A stretch of DNA of 64,000 nucleotides from Janthinobacterium agaricidamnosum NBRC 102515 = DSM 9628 (GTDB lineage Bacteria > Pseudomonadota > Gammaproteobacteria > Burkholderiales > Burkholderiaceae_D), in the NCBI RefSeq assembly GCF_000723165.1, contig NZ_HG322949.1:3690893-3754892 (forward strand). The letters run 5' to 3'. A model generated the notes under the pieces. The model was given only the letters and a program-made list of their open reading frames with translations. It searched no databases and was not told where the DNA came from. The number at the start of each line of letters is the position of its first letter. Positions within the stretch are counted from its first letter, which is position 1. Below are positions 18,120 through 26,719 of the stretch, one piece after another. A program made the translations under genes and the position numbers.

Positions 18120-20051
18120 CTACCCCACGTTCGGTAGTTGTACTGAAAAGTCCATCGACGCCTTCATTACGTCCGCAGGAATCCAAACTCGCAGCGCTTT
18201 CAGATCAGCCAAAACCGGGACCCAGCGTTCGATCCAAGTCTTGGCGCTCATGAATGCCTGGCTTCTATAGATCGCCACCTCGAGCGCAGTGTAATATGCG
18301 ACGCAGATAGGGTCGGAAGGATGGGCAGCTGCCATTGGACATGATGGACAGCCGCCGTAATCTTTGCACAGCCGTCCAGGCTGTTGATTTGGTCTTTGCG
18401 AGTTGAATGGATCGAGACAAGAGAAACCGGGCGTCGCAGCCCCTTTATCCTCTCCGAACGTTAATCGTCGTGGATCGATCACACCATTGGTATCAAGCCA
18501 GCGTTCGCGCAAGACAATGACCTGCCCTATTCGTTCTCGGTAGCGTTTCCTTATACCAGCGCTAGTATAGTGGGTCCACGTTGTCACCGGATTGCCATGA
18601 TTACCAACTAGACGGGCCGCCTCAAGGCTGCCATCCATGAACTGAACTAGATCCAATATAGTTGGACGTAGCTGACTAAGGTTAAATTGAGATAGTTTAT
18701 TGTCAGCTATAAATTTTTGAAGAGCTTTCTTCCAGACTGGATCGTTTGATGGAAGTAAAAAACGCTGACCATTCAAGCCGAATCCCTTGGGTCTCTTCGT
18801 ACCCACTTTTTGAACAAACAAAAACAAACGACCCATGTGCTCTACCGAGACCTCTGGTCTGATACGAGACGTAATATTCTGTAAGCATGAGAGCATTCGT
18901 TTTAGGCCTAACTGCGACGAAACTGCTACATCAGGATCAAGCAGGCGCACCAAGTCCTTTGAGGCACGCCCCTTCGTTCCGATAATTTCAATGGCCGGAG
19001 AACCTGCCTGTTCCTTTTCAAAAGAGATGTCTCCCCAATCCAAGCTCAATACAGTGTCGGCGTTGAACACTGTCGTTATAGTCAGCAGCAGAACAAACGG
19101 AACGAGGTCACGACCTGATGGATAGAAATACGAGCATACCGCTGTTTGGCCGTGTATGCTCTCAATTGCCCAACCCAACGCTGGATACTTGTCGCGAATT
19201 ACTGGCAGATTTGGAATCGTGCCAGGATAGGCGGCCTCCAGAGCAGCAAGGCAAACCGCCAGATCCTCGTAGTCGCAACGATTGTTATGTACGGATCTTC
19301 TGGGATCCTGTAGCCACAGTCGACCTTTCTCCAATAAACTGTTCCGCCCGGAGAATCGCTGCTCAATGATCAGTACCTCCCGCTCTGCAACTTCGATGAT
19401 CGACAACAGCAGATCGGTGTCCAACACCTCTGTTGGTATCGACTTTCGGTTTCCCCCTATAGGTCCGGGAGGGACCCGCTCGGAGATATACCGAGCCATA
19501 TCAGCCCAGGGCCCGGTGTCAAGCGCATCCATGATCGATCGCACCGCGCCCAACGCACGTCCAATGGTAGTAGGGTGCAAGGGCTTGCCTCGCTGCCCAG
19601 TCTCCCTCAACAGCCTATCTTTAAAGTCTGCCAGTAATTCATCGTCAATCTCGCCAGGATGCAATGTACTAGGCCAATTCATCCCAATATACCCAAAGAA
19701 GTAGCTCAAGTTGCCTTTTGCATTTGTACGCGTAGCCGCCGAAACGTTGGAGCCCCAACGTAGAAACGCTTCTGTGAATAGCTGCTGGAGGTTGGGGAAG
19801 GCAAGCAGGAAGCTCAAATCTACACGATGCGGCTCACATCCGCCTTTTTGCGGGAATATGGCGGTCAAGATCTGATCGCCAGTTTTAGAGTCCATGCTTT
19901 GCTCGATACGAGCGTGTGCAACATACTCGATGCTATGGCCTTGAGCCATCTTGGTTTTCACTTGCGCGACGCTGCTTGCCGCAGATGAGAGCTTCCTGCG
20001 TCCGCGCTTCAAATCCTTCCGCGATTCAGGTCTAACAGGCTCCATCGTCAT
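18120..20051 (-). CDS. ginB: Tyrosine recombinase GinB-like, first catalytic Arg apparently replaced
   Basis: A 643-residue integrase-family protein. The C-terminal domain shows LSQLRPTIL (second Arg), GNHGNPVTTWTHYTS with a candidate nucleophile Tyr, and a Cys-rich zinc-like tail (CKDYGGCPSCPM). In the box I position, where most members have TGLRxSE, this protein reads TTVFNADTVL, so Asn replaces the usual Arg. That substitution may be normal for this subfamily. The start overlaps the ginA stop by 4 nt and the stop is 2 nt before ginC, so the operon is translationally coupled. Confidence 0.82.
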   Translation of the reverse strand: MTMEPVRPESRKDLKRGRRKLSSAASSVAQVKTKMAQGHSIEYVAHARIEQSMDSKTGDQILTAIFPQKGGCEPHRVDLSFLLAFPNLQQLFTEAFLRWGSNVSAATRTNAKGNLSYFFGYIGMNWPSTLHPGEIDDELLADFKDRLLRETGQRGKPLHPTTIGRALGAVRSIMDALDTGPWADMARYISERVPPGPIGGNRKSIPTEVLDTDLLLSIIEVAEREVLIIEQRFSGRNSLLEKGRLWLQDPRRSVHNNRCDYEDLAVCLAALEAAYPGTIPNLPVIRDKYPALGWAIESIHGQTAVCSYFYPSGRDLVPFVLLLTITTVFNADTVLSLDWGDISFEKEQAGSPAIEIIGTKGRASKDLVRLLDPDVAVSSQLGLKRMLSCLQNITSRIRPEVSVEHMGRLFLFVQKVGTKRPKGFGLNGQRFLLPSNDPVWKKALQKFIADNKLSQFNLSQLRPTILDLVQFMDGSLEAARLVGNHGNPVTTWTHYTSAGIRKRYRERIGQVIVLRERWLDTNGVIDPRRLTFGEDKGAATPGFSCLDPFNSQRPNQQPGRLCKDYGGCPSCPMAAAHPSDPICVAYYTALEVAIYRSQAFMSAKTWIERWVPVLADLKALRVWIPADVMKASMDFSVQLPNVG

Positions 20052-21325
20052 AACCCGAGCATTCTTCTTACGTCGAGCAAGCCTGGCTGGTCAGTGAATA
20101 TTTGAACATGCGACAGGTAAGTATCGATTGTCGTTTGGAGACTTCGGTGACCGAGTTGAGCTTGTATCCTTTTCCAAGGCTCAGCGTTACCGTTAGCGCG
20201 TTCAGCGTGATAGGTCAGTACGGCATATGTGTGACGCAAATCGTGCAACGAGTGTCGCGGCGTCTTATACGTAAATTTCATCCCGGTTTCTGGATCTGTC
20301 TTCTCGATGACAGTCACCAATCCGAGAGCCAGGCAGGCCTCCCTAAACATTTTCTGTAATGCTGCGTTCGTAATTGGCTCACCAGCACTGTCGGAGTGCT
20401 CAAGACCAAGAAAGAGACGCGTTGTTGAGTGTCTATTCTTGGTCTTAGTCGCCCGCAGTAAAGTAGTCCGTTCGCCTTCCATATACGCCTGTATATCCAT
20501 GACTAGCCACGAGGGTACCATTACCTGTCTGGCCCTGTTTCCCTTTCCACGCTCTATGGTGAGAGCCATGCCCACAAAAGGCGCAGCAGGGTCAGGGACT
20601 AGCGTCATAAATTGCAGCGTAGTTAGGCTGTTGATTTCGCTTAGTCGAAGGCCAACCGCCCATCCTAAATCACTGATTAGGCGATTGCGCACCACGCGCT
20701 GGTCACCTTCGCGAGCAGCAGCCTGAGGACCAAGATAACAGAGGAGAGTTTTCAAATCGCGGACTGTCAGCGGATGAATTTTGACGCCTGGACGCATCTT
20801 TGGCAGGGCTCGGTCCTTCACGCTGCAAATCGCATTTGCACGAGTATGCGCAAAGGAGTCTCGGTCTATCGGTACCCTATATTCGGCAACATCTGAACTG
20901 CCACCGATGTCGCCGTAATAAGCGCCGCGATTCGCACAATGCTGGTAGAACAAACGTACCACGACCATAGCGCTCCTCACACCATCTTCACCATAGCGCC
21001 TGCCAGTCTTCGGGCTAATCGATTGGAGATAAGTATCCCTGAAGTCGATACGGTCCTGCTCACTCGCGTCCAGCCAGTCACGCTCAATCGCTTGCAAAAA
21101 CTGGAACCAACTTTTGAGTCCGTAGGCAGCCTTCTGCCAAGTGTGCGAGCTTGGTGTCGAACCGCACCGCACAAAACGTTCCGTAAGGAATCGAGTTGGC
21201 TCCTCGAACAATTCAAATTTGCGCTCAGTTTCCAAAAAAAGAGAAGGCCACCCCAATTTCAAATTCGGATGACTGGTGTAGTTAATGAACATGCCGACCT
21301 CTGCCTGAAGAAACATGTTCTCCAT
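20048..21325 (-). CDS. ginA: Tyrosine recombinase GinA-like
   Basis: A 425-residue protein, the most canonical integrase of the three. It has GLRLSEINSL (Arg I), HDLRHTYA (HxxR), LGHRSLQTTIDTY with the nucleophile Tyr near the C-terminus, and an N-terminal SAM-like core-binding domain (about 45-150). The ATG at 21325 has a strong GAGGTGA ribosome site 8 nt upstream and is the first gene of the operon, about 170 bp from the island border. It cuts and rejoins DNA at the attachment sites with its two partner recombinases. Confidence 0.88.
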   Translation of the reverse strand: MENMFLQAEVGMFINYTSHPNLKLGWPSLFLETERKFELFEEPTRFLTERFVRCGSTPSSHTWQKAAYGLKSWFQFLQAIERDWLDASEQDRIDFRDTYLQSISPKTGRRYGEDGVRSAMVVVRLFYQHCANRGAYYGDIGGSSDVAEYRVPIDRDSFAHTRANAICSVKDRALPKMRPGVKIHPLTVRDLKTLLCYLGPQAAAREGDQRVVRNRLISDLGWAVGLRLSEINSLTTLQFMTLVPDPAAPFVGMALTIERGKGNRARQVMVPSWLVMDIQAYMEGERTTLLRATKTKNRHSTTRLFLGLEHSDSAGEPITNAALQKMFREACLALGLVTVIEKTDPETGMKFTYKTPRHSLHDLRHTYAVLTYHAERANGNAEPWKRIQAQLGHRSLQTTIDTYLSHVQIFTDQPGLLDVRRMLGL

Positions 21326-21403
21326 ATTGTCACCTCATCCGAAATCTATGAACAGACGCACATATCACAGATTAGTCGGAACAACAGAGGAATCAAGTAA
21401 ATT

Positions 21404-21424
21404 ATGAACAATCTAAAGGTTCAT
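21404..21424. repeat. Inverted repeat near the island end
   Basis: ATGAAC (21404-21409) and GTTCAT (21419-21424) are separated by 9 bp in the AT-rich leader between ginA and the border. The spacing suits a tyrosine-recombinase core site or an operator for the gin promoter; which one cannot be decided from one end. Confidence 0.35.
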
Positions 21425-21490
21425 CATTATCAGCATAAATCAACAAATTTGGTCCGTTCCCCCCCTACATAAATGATTTGAAACACCAGT

Positions 21491-21790
21491 TTACATTTCG
21501 TGTTCGCAGCCCCGGTACGGATTCAGCGACACGCTGAACGGCAGATCCGGCGACGCGTTGCGGGTCAGGATGGTCTTGGCGTACTCCTCGGTGACCTGGG
21601 TCTTCCAGCTGACGATGGCCTTGCCGTCGGCGTTTTCATCTTCCTGCGCCCAGCCATCGTCATACCCTTCGCGGCCATGGATTTCATAGCGGCCCTGCAA
21701 GTTCGACACGGCGCCGCGCCCCTTGCGCCCTTTCAGGGATGGCGGCGGCAGCATGACCTGCCCTTGCATCTGTTCGTCATAGTCCGACAT
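21491..21790 (-). pseudogene. 5' stub of PA0069-family radical SAM protein gene, cut by the island
   Basis: 99 codons in good frame, ending SLNPYRGCEH followed by two foreign residues and a stop. Intact members continue GCxYCYARP, so the gene is cut inside the CxxxCxxC iron-sulfur motif that follows GCEH. The junction lies at about 21497. The stub has its own LexA operator 13 bp before the ATG. PA0069 of Pseudomonas is a LexA-regulated gene, which supports the identification. The lost 3' part should lie at the far end of the island. Confidence 0.85.
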
Positions 21791-21802
21791 GGCGCCCCCA
21801 TA

Positions 21803-21822
21803 TACTGTATGCCTATACAGTA
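21803..21822. promoter_or_regulatory. LexA (SOS) operator of the radical SAM stub
   Basis: TACTGTATGCCTATACAGTA has CTGT-N8-ACAG (21805-21820), 13 bp upstream of the minus-strand ATG at 21790. It has nearly the same sequence as the box at 8436. Confidence 0.85.
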
Positions 21823-21876
21823 TACTATGCGGGTATCAGCGCAAGATCAAGTACTGTCTGCGCTCAAACTGGCAGG

Positions 21877-22521
21877 CTATCTGATGTAGCGCAATTGCTG
21901 GGCCACGAAACCGTCGAAGGCGGCGATCAGCGGCGTAAAACGGGCGTTGTCGTTTTCCAGCTGCATCAAGGCGTAGCAGGTCGCTTCCAGCGTCGACAAT
22001 TGATGCGGCGCATGGGCCTTGCGGATCAGGTAATGCGACCGCGGCGTATCGCGCAGCGGCAGCCGCGGCAGTTGCTGCAGTTGCGGATTCAGGTACAGCA
22101 TTTTGCGGCTTTTGCGCCACGTCGCGTCCAGCACCACCAGCCGCAAACCGGCCGGCTGGTGCAGCCATGCCGGGTTTAATACGGGCGGAACCGGCATGCC
22201 GAGCGACTGGTCGCCAGGGGTGTCCGGGTAGAGCAAGATATTGTTCTTTCCGGACAACAACATTGCCAATTGATCCACTGCAAAGGTTTCGCCAACGGCC
22301 AGCTGGCTACCCGGCAAGCTCAGGTGCAGCAAGCGGGCGCTGTTCTTGGCGTTGTTCACTTCCAGCGAATGCTGCAGGATCAGCACTTCCACCAGTGCCG
22401 GCAATGTGGCGATCCACTGGCAGATGCAGGCCGAGAGCGGGCGCAGGCAGGTGGCGCACACGGCGCGCCCGCGCTGTGGCGAATTGATTGGAGGCGAACT
22501 ATCGGGAGTGCTGGAAGTCAT
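21877..22521 (-). CDS. tapT: tRNA-uridine aminocarboxypropyltransferase (DTW domain)
   Basis: A 214-residue DTW-domain protein. N-terminal cysteines (CATCLRPLSACIC) are the usual zinc knuckle. The catalytic-region signature VVLDATWRKSRKM (about 130) and the later LRDTPRSHYLIRKA match the TapT (YfiP) family, which transfers the 3-amino-3-carboxypropyl group of S-adenosylmethionine to uridine 47 of tRNAs in the cytoplasm. Length is typical. It is transcribed towards the radical SAM stub, 87 bp apart; the stub has its own SOS promoter. Backbone-type high GC. Confidence 0.88.
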   Translation of the reverse strand: MTSSTPDSSPPINSPQRGRAVCATCLRPLSACICQWIATLPALVEVLILQHSLEVNNAKNSARLLHLSLPGSQLAVGETFAVDQLAMLLSGKNNILLYPDTPGDQSLGMPVPPVLNPAWLHQPAGLRLVVLDATWRKSRKMLYLNPQLQQLPRLPLRDTPRSHYLIRKAHAPHQLSTLEATCYALMQLENDNARFTPLIAAFDGFVAQQLRYIR

Positions 22522-22531
22522 TCAGTGGCTA

Positions 22532-22553
22532 CGCGGTTTGCTTGCAAACCGCG
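22532..22553. terminator. Hairpin between chemoreceptor gene and tapT
   Basis: CGCGGTTTG / CAAACCGCG arms (9 bp) with a CTTG loop; flanking GGCTAC / GTAGCC can extend the stem. The run of T is missing, so termination is likely but not certain. Confidence 0.45.
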
Positions 22554-22592
22554 ATTGTAGCCGCCCGGCATGGGCGGCCACTGATCATCGGC

Positions 22593-24269
22593 TTAAAACT
22601 CTTCCCATTCATCGGTTCCCGCCTTGGCCGGCGCCACGACCTTGCGCGGTGCCGCCGCCGTTCTGGCGCGCACCAGCGCCGCTTGCGGCCGGGCCGGAGC
22701 GGCGACCTTGGCCGAGGCGACGGCGACCGCCGCATCCAGCTTGAACAGGCTGACCACGTCGGCCAGCCTGGCCGATTGTTCCTGCATCGATTCGGCCGCG
22801 GCGGCGGCCTGCTCCACCAGCGCGGCGTTTTGCTGGGTTACCTGGTCCATCTGGCCGATCGCCTGGTTGACTTGCTCGATGCCGAGCCGCTGCTCATCGC
22901 TGGCGTCGGTGATCTGGTTCATGATTTCAGTCACATGGGAAATACTTTGCACGATTTCATCCATGGTGCGGCCAGCCTTGTCGACCAGCGTAGACCCGGC
23001 CTCGACCTTTTGCACCGAATCGTCGATCAATTCCTTGATTTCCTTGGCCGCCGCCGCCGAGCGTTGCGCCAGGCTGCGCACCTCGCTGGCCACCACCGCG
23101 AAGCCGCGGCCCTGCTCGCCGGCCCGGGCCGCCTCGACCGCCGCGTTCAGCGCCAGGATATTGGTCTGGAAGGCGATGCCGTCGATCACGCTGATGATAT
23201 CGACAATCTTGCGCGACGAGTCGTTGATCGATCCCATCGTCGTGACCACTTCGGACACCACCGCCCCGCCCCGGCTGGCGATTTCGGACGCGTTGATGGC
23301 CAGTCGGTTGGCATCGCGCGCATGGTCGGCGTTCAGTTTGACGGTGGACGTCAACTCTTCCATCGAAGAAGCGGTTTCTTCCAGCGAACTGGCTTGCTCT
23401 TCGGTGCGCGACGACAAGTCAAGATTACCGGCGGCAATTTCACGCGATGCCGTGCCCATCGATTCGGTGCCGGTCCGCACCTGGCCGACGATGTTGACCA
23501 GGTTATCGTTCATGTTTTTCAGCGCGGTCATCAATTGCCCGGTTTCATCCCGGCTGTCGACCACGATGTCGCTGGTCAAGTCGCCTGCCGAGACGGCTTC
23601 GGCCACTTTCACCGCCTTGGTGATCGGCCCGGTGATCGAACGGGTGATCCAGTAGGCGCAGGCAATGCCGAGCACGATCGCCGCCAGGCCTAGCGACAGC
23701 AGCAACAGCCGGCCGCTTTCATAACGCGCCTTGATTTGCGCTGCGGATACATCGAGCAAGCGCTGTTCGGTGTTCGCCAGCTTGTTCAGCGCGCCCAGGT
23801 ACAGATCGCGCTTGGCCGCCATGTCGCCTTCATACAGTTTCTTGCCCAGCTCCATGTCGCCGGCGGCCTTGGCCTTGAACACGGCCTTGCGCACGTCGAC
23901 ATAGGCCTGGCGGGTGGCCAGCACCTCCTTGAAAAGACTGCGCTCTTCATCGTTGAGGGTACTCTTGCCGATCTGGTCCTGGATTTCAGTGGCGCGCGCG
24001 GACGACGCCGTCATTTCTTTTTCGAATTGTTTTTGATGTTCCGGGTCGGAGACTTTCCACGCCGCCGCGGTACGCGCCGCGTTCACCTCGATGACCTTGG
24101 CCCATTCGGCGATCAAACGTTCATTGGCGACTTTGATATGGACCAGTTCTTCGGTCATGTCGCTGGCGCTTTGCATGCGCACGATGCCGATCGCGGTCAG
24201 GGTCGTCAACAGCAGCAGCACGGCGGCAAAACCGCCTCCGAGGCGTACGCCGATCTTGAGGTTTTTCAT
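22593..24269 (-). CDS. Methyl-accepting chemotaxis protein
   Basis: A 558-residue receptor from the ATG at 24269 (AGGA site 10 nt upstream; the frame is open six codons further). An N-terminal TM helix (about 10-30), a periplasmic four-helix-bundle region to about 185, a second TM helix (about 190-210), a HAMP domain ([19 protein letters not shown]), then the signalling coiled coil with the hairpin tip [20 protein letters not shown]. The C-terminus ends EWEEF, an xWxxF pentapeptide that tethers CheR/CheB in high-abundance receptors. The ligand is unknown. No che genes are nearby, so it is an orphan receptor. Confidence 0.93.
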   Translation of the reverse strand: MKNLKIGVRLGGGFAAVLLLLTTLTAIGIVRMQSASDMTEELVHIKVANERLIAEWAKVIEVNAARTAAAWKVSDPEHQKQFEKEMTASSARATEIQDQIGKSTLNDEERSLFKEVLATRQAYVDVRKAVFKAKAAGDMELGKKLYEGDMAAKRDLYLGALNKLANTEQRLLDVSAAQIKARYESGRLLLLSLGLAAIVLGIACAYWITRSITGPITKAVKVAEAVSAGDLTSDIVVDSRDETGQLMTALKNMNDNLVNIVGQVRTGTESMGTASREIAAGNLDLSSRTEEQASSLEETASSMEELTSTVKLNADHARDANRLAINASEIASRGGAVVSEVVTTMGSINDSSRKIVDIISVIDGIAFQTNILALNAAVEAARAGEQGRGFAVVASEVRSLAQRSAAAAKEIKELIDDSVQKVEAGSTLVDKAGRTMDEIVQSISHVTEIMNQITDASDEQRLGIEQVNQAIGQMDQVTQQNAALVEQAAAAAESMQEQSARLADVVSLFKLDAAVAVASAKVAAPARPQAALVRARTAAAPRKVVAPAKAGTDEWEEF

Positions 24270-24554
24270 AAACGTGATTCCTGTCAAGTAAAGCCATGAA
24301 AATGCGCCGCCTTCAATCCAGAACGAGGGCCAGCCTGGGTCATCCGGTAATCACACTGCTTGCCATGGGGAAGACCTCCAGCTTCCCCACCCAGCACAAC
24401 ATCAAAAGCGCACCAACTTGGCGCTGGCTTTGATACCGATTGTGAGCGAATCAAGATGACATTGCAATTCTCTGTATGCAGGAAAGCAACACTTTAAGAG
24501 GAAATTAAAACAGGAGAAAAATGCCGCCATCGCGGCAGCATTCTTGAATGGAAA
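24270..24554. other. Gap between chemoreceptor and lipocalin genes
   Basis: Contains a TGGGGAAG/CTTCCCCA inverted repeat (24366-24389) and the lipocalin terminator (24515-24537). No gene seen. Confidence 0.5.
24515..24537 (-). terminator. Rho-independent terminator of the lipocalin gene
   Basis: On the minus strand a TGCCGC/GCGGCA stem with a four-base loop is followed by TTTTTC, starting 18 bp after the lipocalin stop. Confidence 0.7.
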
Positions 24555-25067
24555 TCAGTCGTGCTGAGGATAAATCAGCTTGGCGGTATCGAAACCCAGC
24601 GCCCGGGCTTTGTCGAGCAAGCGTTTCTGGGTGGCGGGATCCATCGTCGGCGTGCGCGACAGCAGCCAGAAATAGGATTTGTCCGGCCCGCTGACCATCG
24701 AGTAGCGGTAATCGTGCGGTTCCAGGTCGAACACGATGTAGGAGCCATAAAAGGGGCCGAAAAACGATACTTTCAGGTAGCCTTCGTCAAGCTTGTCGAC
24801 AAAATAAGCTTTACCGATGGATTCTTTCCAGACCGAATCGGCAGCCTGGTAACCCCGGTTGACGACTTTCAAGCCGCCATCGCTGCGCAGACTGTATTCC
24901 GCGGTGACCTTGCTTAAACCTTTTTCAAAGGAATGGTCGAGCCGCGCGATTTCATACCATTTGCCGAGATATCTGGAGGTATCGAATTGCCCGACCGGAT
25001 AAATATTGTCGGGCCGGCCAACGCAGCCACATAGCAACAGCGCCATCAGGCACAGTATCTTCTTCAT
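24555..25067 (-). CDS. blc: Bacterial lipocalin (Blc), outer-membrane lipoprotein
   Basis: 170 residues from the ATG at 25067, which has an AAGGAAA ribosome site; the open frame upstream of it is not coding. A lipoprotein signal MKKILCLMALLLCGC places the acylated Cys at residue 15. Mature motifs are YLGKWYEIARLDHSFEKG (lipocalin GxW) and FWLLSRTPTMD. The calyx binds lysophospholipids or fatty acids at the inner face of the outer membrane during envelope stress. Its stop is about 30 bp from a clear terminator. It is followed by hcp on the same strand upstream, but the 100 bp gap suggests separate transcription. Confidence 0.93.
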   Translation of the reverse strand: MKKILCLMALLLCGCVGRPDNIYPVGQFDTSRYLGKWYEIARLDHSFEKGLSKVTAEYSLRSDGGLKVVNRGYQAADSVWKESIGKAYFVDKLDEGYLKVSFFGPFYGSYIVFDLEPHDYRYSMVSGPDKSYFWLLSRTPTMDPATQKRLLDKARALGFDTAKLIYPQHD

Positions 25068-25166
25068 CAATATTTCCTTGCCGATATGGGCTGACGATTG
25101 TAGCGCACGGCAAGCTGAAGCAGCCGCACTGCTCGCCTGCAGAGCGGCGCGGCCTCTTGTCACAAC

Positions 25167-25658
25167 TCAGACCACCTTGTTGGCCGCCAGGTCCCAGCCG
25201 CCCGAGGTATTGCCGCCGGCGCCGCCGGTCACTTTTTGCTGGGTGTACTTCCATTTAACCTTGGAAAATTTGAAGCCGACCTGTTCGGTCAGGATGTCGC
25301 CTTCGTGCACATTCGGCGTGACCGCGCCGATCAGCACGTTCTCGATTTCGATTTCAAAATACTTGATGCGCTCGCCTTGTCCATCGGCGCGCATGAATTC
25401 AAAATGCGCCTTGGGTATGGTTTTGCCCGCGGAACAGGTTTGCAGCAAGATCGGCGAGGCCAGGTCGGCCAGTTTCGAAATCACGATATCCTTGTGTTCG
25501 CAACGTTCGGCGGTGTGGCCGCCGCCGGTCGAGGCGGTGGCCGATTTCGGCTGCTCCACGCTCCAGCTGACCGATTTGCACTCGATCCAGTCCTTGTGCT
25601 TGTCGTCGGTCGACTCGCCCTTGATGCCGTCAATTTGCAGATACACGTCGATTGCCAT
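25167..25658 (-). CDS. hcp: Type VI secretion tube protein Hcp
   Basis: 163 residues with the Hcp fold signature: MAIDVYLQIDGIKGES at the start, WSVEQP near residue 35, and GFKFSKVKWKYTQQ near residue 140. Hcp hexamers stack to form the inner tube propelled by the contractile sheath, and Hcp is secreted. The ATG at 25658 has an AAGGAG site 7 nt upstream. The C-terminus has a short Gly/Asn-rich extension (GGAGGNTSGGWD). It lies next to a lipoprotein gene and tssL, but no sheath genes are present. Confidence 0.95.
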   Translation of the reverse strand: MAIDVYLQIDGIKGESTDDKHKDWIECKSVSWSVEQPKSATASTGGGHTAERCEHKDIVISKLADLASPILLQTCSAGKTIPKAHFEFMRADGQGERIKYFEIEIENVLIGAVTPNVHEGDILTEQVGFKFSKVKWKYTQQKVTGGAGGNTSGGWDLAANKVV

Positions 25659-25732
25659 TATGTGCTCCTTAATGAAACGATCCTCGGGATCGGGAAGTGG
25701 CCGGCTCTGGCTCCGCGGCCACGCGGAGGGTA

Positions 25733-26338
25733 CTATTTCAAGCCGCTGAAGGGATCGTTGCTGGCCGGCGCCGCCGGCCTGGCGCTGGCGGCCGCGGGAT
25801 TCGTCACGGCCGGCCCGGCCGCGCTACCGGCGAGCGGCGTCCGCCTGGCCGGCGCCACGCGTCTTGGCGCCTGTGCTTCCTCGCCCAGGCTGGAGCGCAC
25901 CAGCTTGGCCAAGTCTTGCACTTCGGAACGCAACGACGCGTTTAGATTGTTTTGCCGCGACAAGTCGGCCAGCGCCTTGCCCGACAGGCGCAAGCCGCTG
26001 ACGGCGACGATGCTGCTGGCGACCTTGTCGTCCGGGTCGCGCTGCAAGACTTCCAGCGCATGGTTGATCGCGTCGCCATAGTTGCCACGGTCAAATTTCA
26101 TTTGCGCCAGATGCAGCCACGGCGTCTTGTCGGCCGGGAAGGCGCTGCCGGCGCCCTTCAATATGGTTTGCGCCTGTTCATATTGGCCGGCCTTGCTGGC
26201 GGCGTCTGCCTGGGCCAGCACTTTATCGAGGCGAGGCTGGATGGCCTTGCCGGCGCCCGGGTCGGTTGTCGCGCAGCCGGCGAGGCTGGAAAAAATGATG
26301 GCGCTGGCGATGCAGGGCAAGAATCGGTAAACCTTCAT
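25733..26338 (-). CDS. TPR lipoprotein of the T6SS locus
   Basis: 201 residues from the ATG at 26338 (AAGGGA site). The signal ends SSLAGC, giving a lipidated Cys. Two or three TPR units (about 30-110: GQYEQAQTILKGAG, FPADKTPWLHLAQMKFDRGNYGDAINHALEVLQRDP) are followed by a Pro/Ala-rich tail that likely spans the periplasm. It is not TssJ, which is a transthyretin-like lipoprotein, so the membrane-complex lipoprotein must be elsewhere. Similar TPR lipoproteins accompany some proteobacterial T6SS loci; the exact role is unknown. Confidence 0.7.
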   Translation of the reverse strand: MKVYRFLPCIASAIIFSSLAGCATTDPGAGKAIQPRLDKVLAQADAASKAGQYEQAQTILKGAGSAFPADKTPWLHLAQMKFDRGNYGDAINHALEVLQRDPDDKVASSIVAVSGLRLSGKALADLSRQNNLNASLRSEVQDLAKLVRSSLGEEAQAPRRVAPARRTPLAGSAAGPAVTNPAAASARPAAPASNDPFSGLK

Positions 26339-26715
26339 GTCGGAAATCCCTTTGCTGGAAGACGAATCGGGCGGATCGGGACGGCCGTCAAAACCGCTTG
26401 CGGCCAGCGCTTTGGTGGAGGCCATTATCAAGCCGTGGTTTTGATGGCAAATTGCGGTTAATCAGAAAACAATAAGTTCCACTCATCCGCCTGAATTTTC
26501 AAACACAAGTCTGATCTGGCGCATAAGCGACGCCGGCGAGCGCGGTTTTTATGGATAAATCCAAGGGCTACGCACGAGAGTTGCGCCGCCGCAAGTGACG
26601 TTTGCTACCGATCCGGTCAAATGGCGGGAAGTCCTTCTTTCCCACACTCAAGGAGTATCGCCATGGCAAGTGCGGCAATCCGCTACCAGCAGCGCGCGCT
26701 GACAGGAGCGCCACG
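26339..26715. other. Gap upstream of tssL with two mini-frames
   Basis: Holds the divergent promoter region of the lipoprotein gene and tssL. Two tiny frames occur (26551-26598, 15 codons, and 26663-26719, 18 codons). Only the second has a ribosome site and is listed separately. Confidence 0.5.
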
Positions 26716-26719
26716 ATGA
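26663..26719 (+). CDS. 18-codon leader frame coupled to tssL
   Basis: ATG at 26663 preceded by AAGGAG (26650-26655); it encodes MASAAIRYQQRALTGAPR and its TGA overlaps the tssL ATG by 4 nt. This is either a leader peptide that couples translation of tssL, or the fused ends of genes lost by deletion between a tss operon start and tssL. Confidence 0.35.
   Translation: MASAAIRYQQRALTGAPR

Larger units (their letters stand above)
1..21497 (-). mobile_element. GInt-type genomic island (right part), with anti-phage cargo
   Basis: Seen: an operon of three large tyrosine recombinases and a small HTH/coiled-coil protein (15450-21325) lies about 170 bp from the point where a radical SAM gene is cut (about 21497). 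Everything to the left has lower GC and consists of defence-type genes and an IS. Known: GInt islands consist of a ginABCD operon at one end, a cargo region and a short AT-rich opposite end. Inferred: the cargo runs from 15449 leftwards past the window start, and the opposite end plus the 3' part of the radical SAM gene lie outside. Tn554-type transposons are the closest alternative, but they carry three genes rather than four. Confidence 0.8.

Noticed and set aside
22488..23693. A 401-codon frame antisense to the chemoreceptor
   Set aside because: Arg/Gly/His-rich shadow; the receptor coiled-coil signature is on the other strand.
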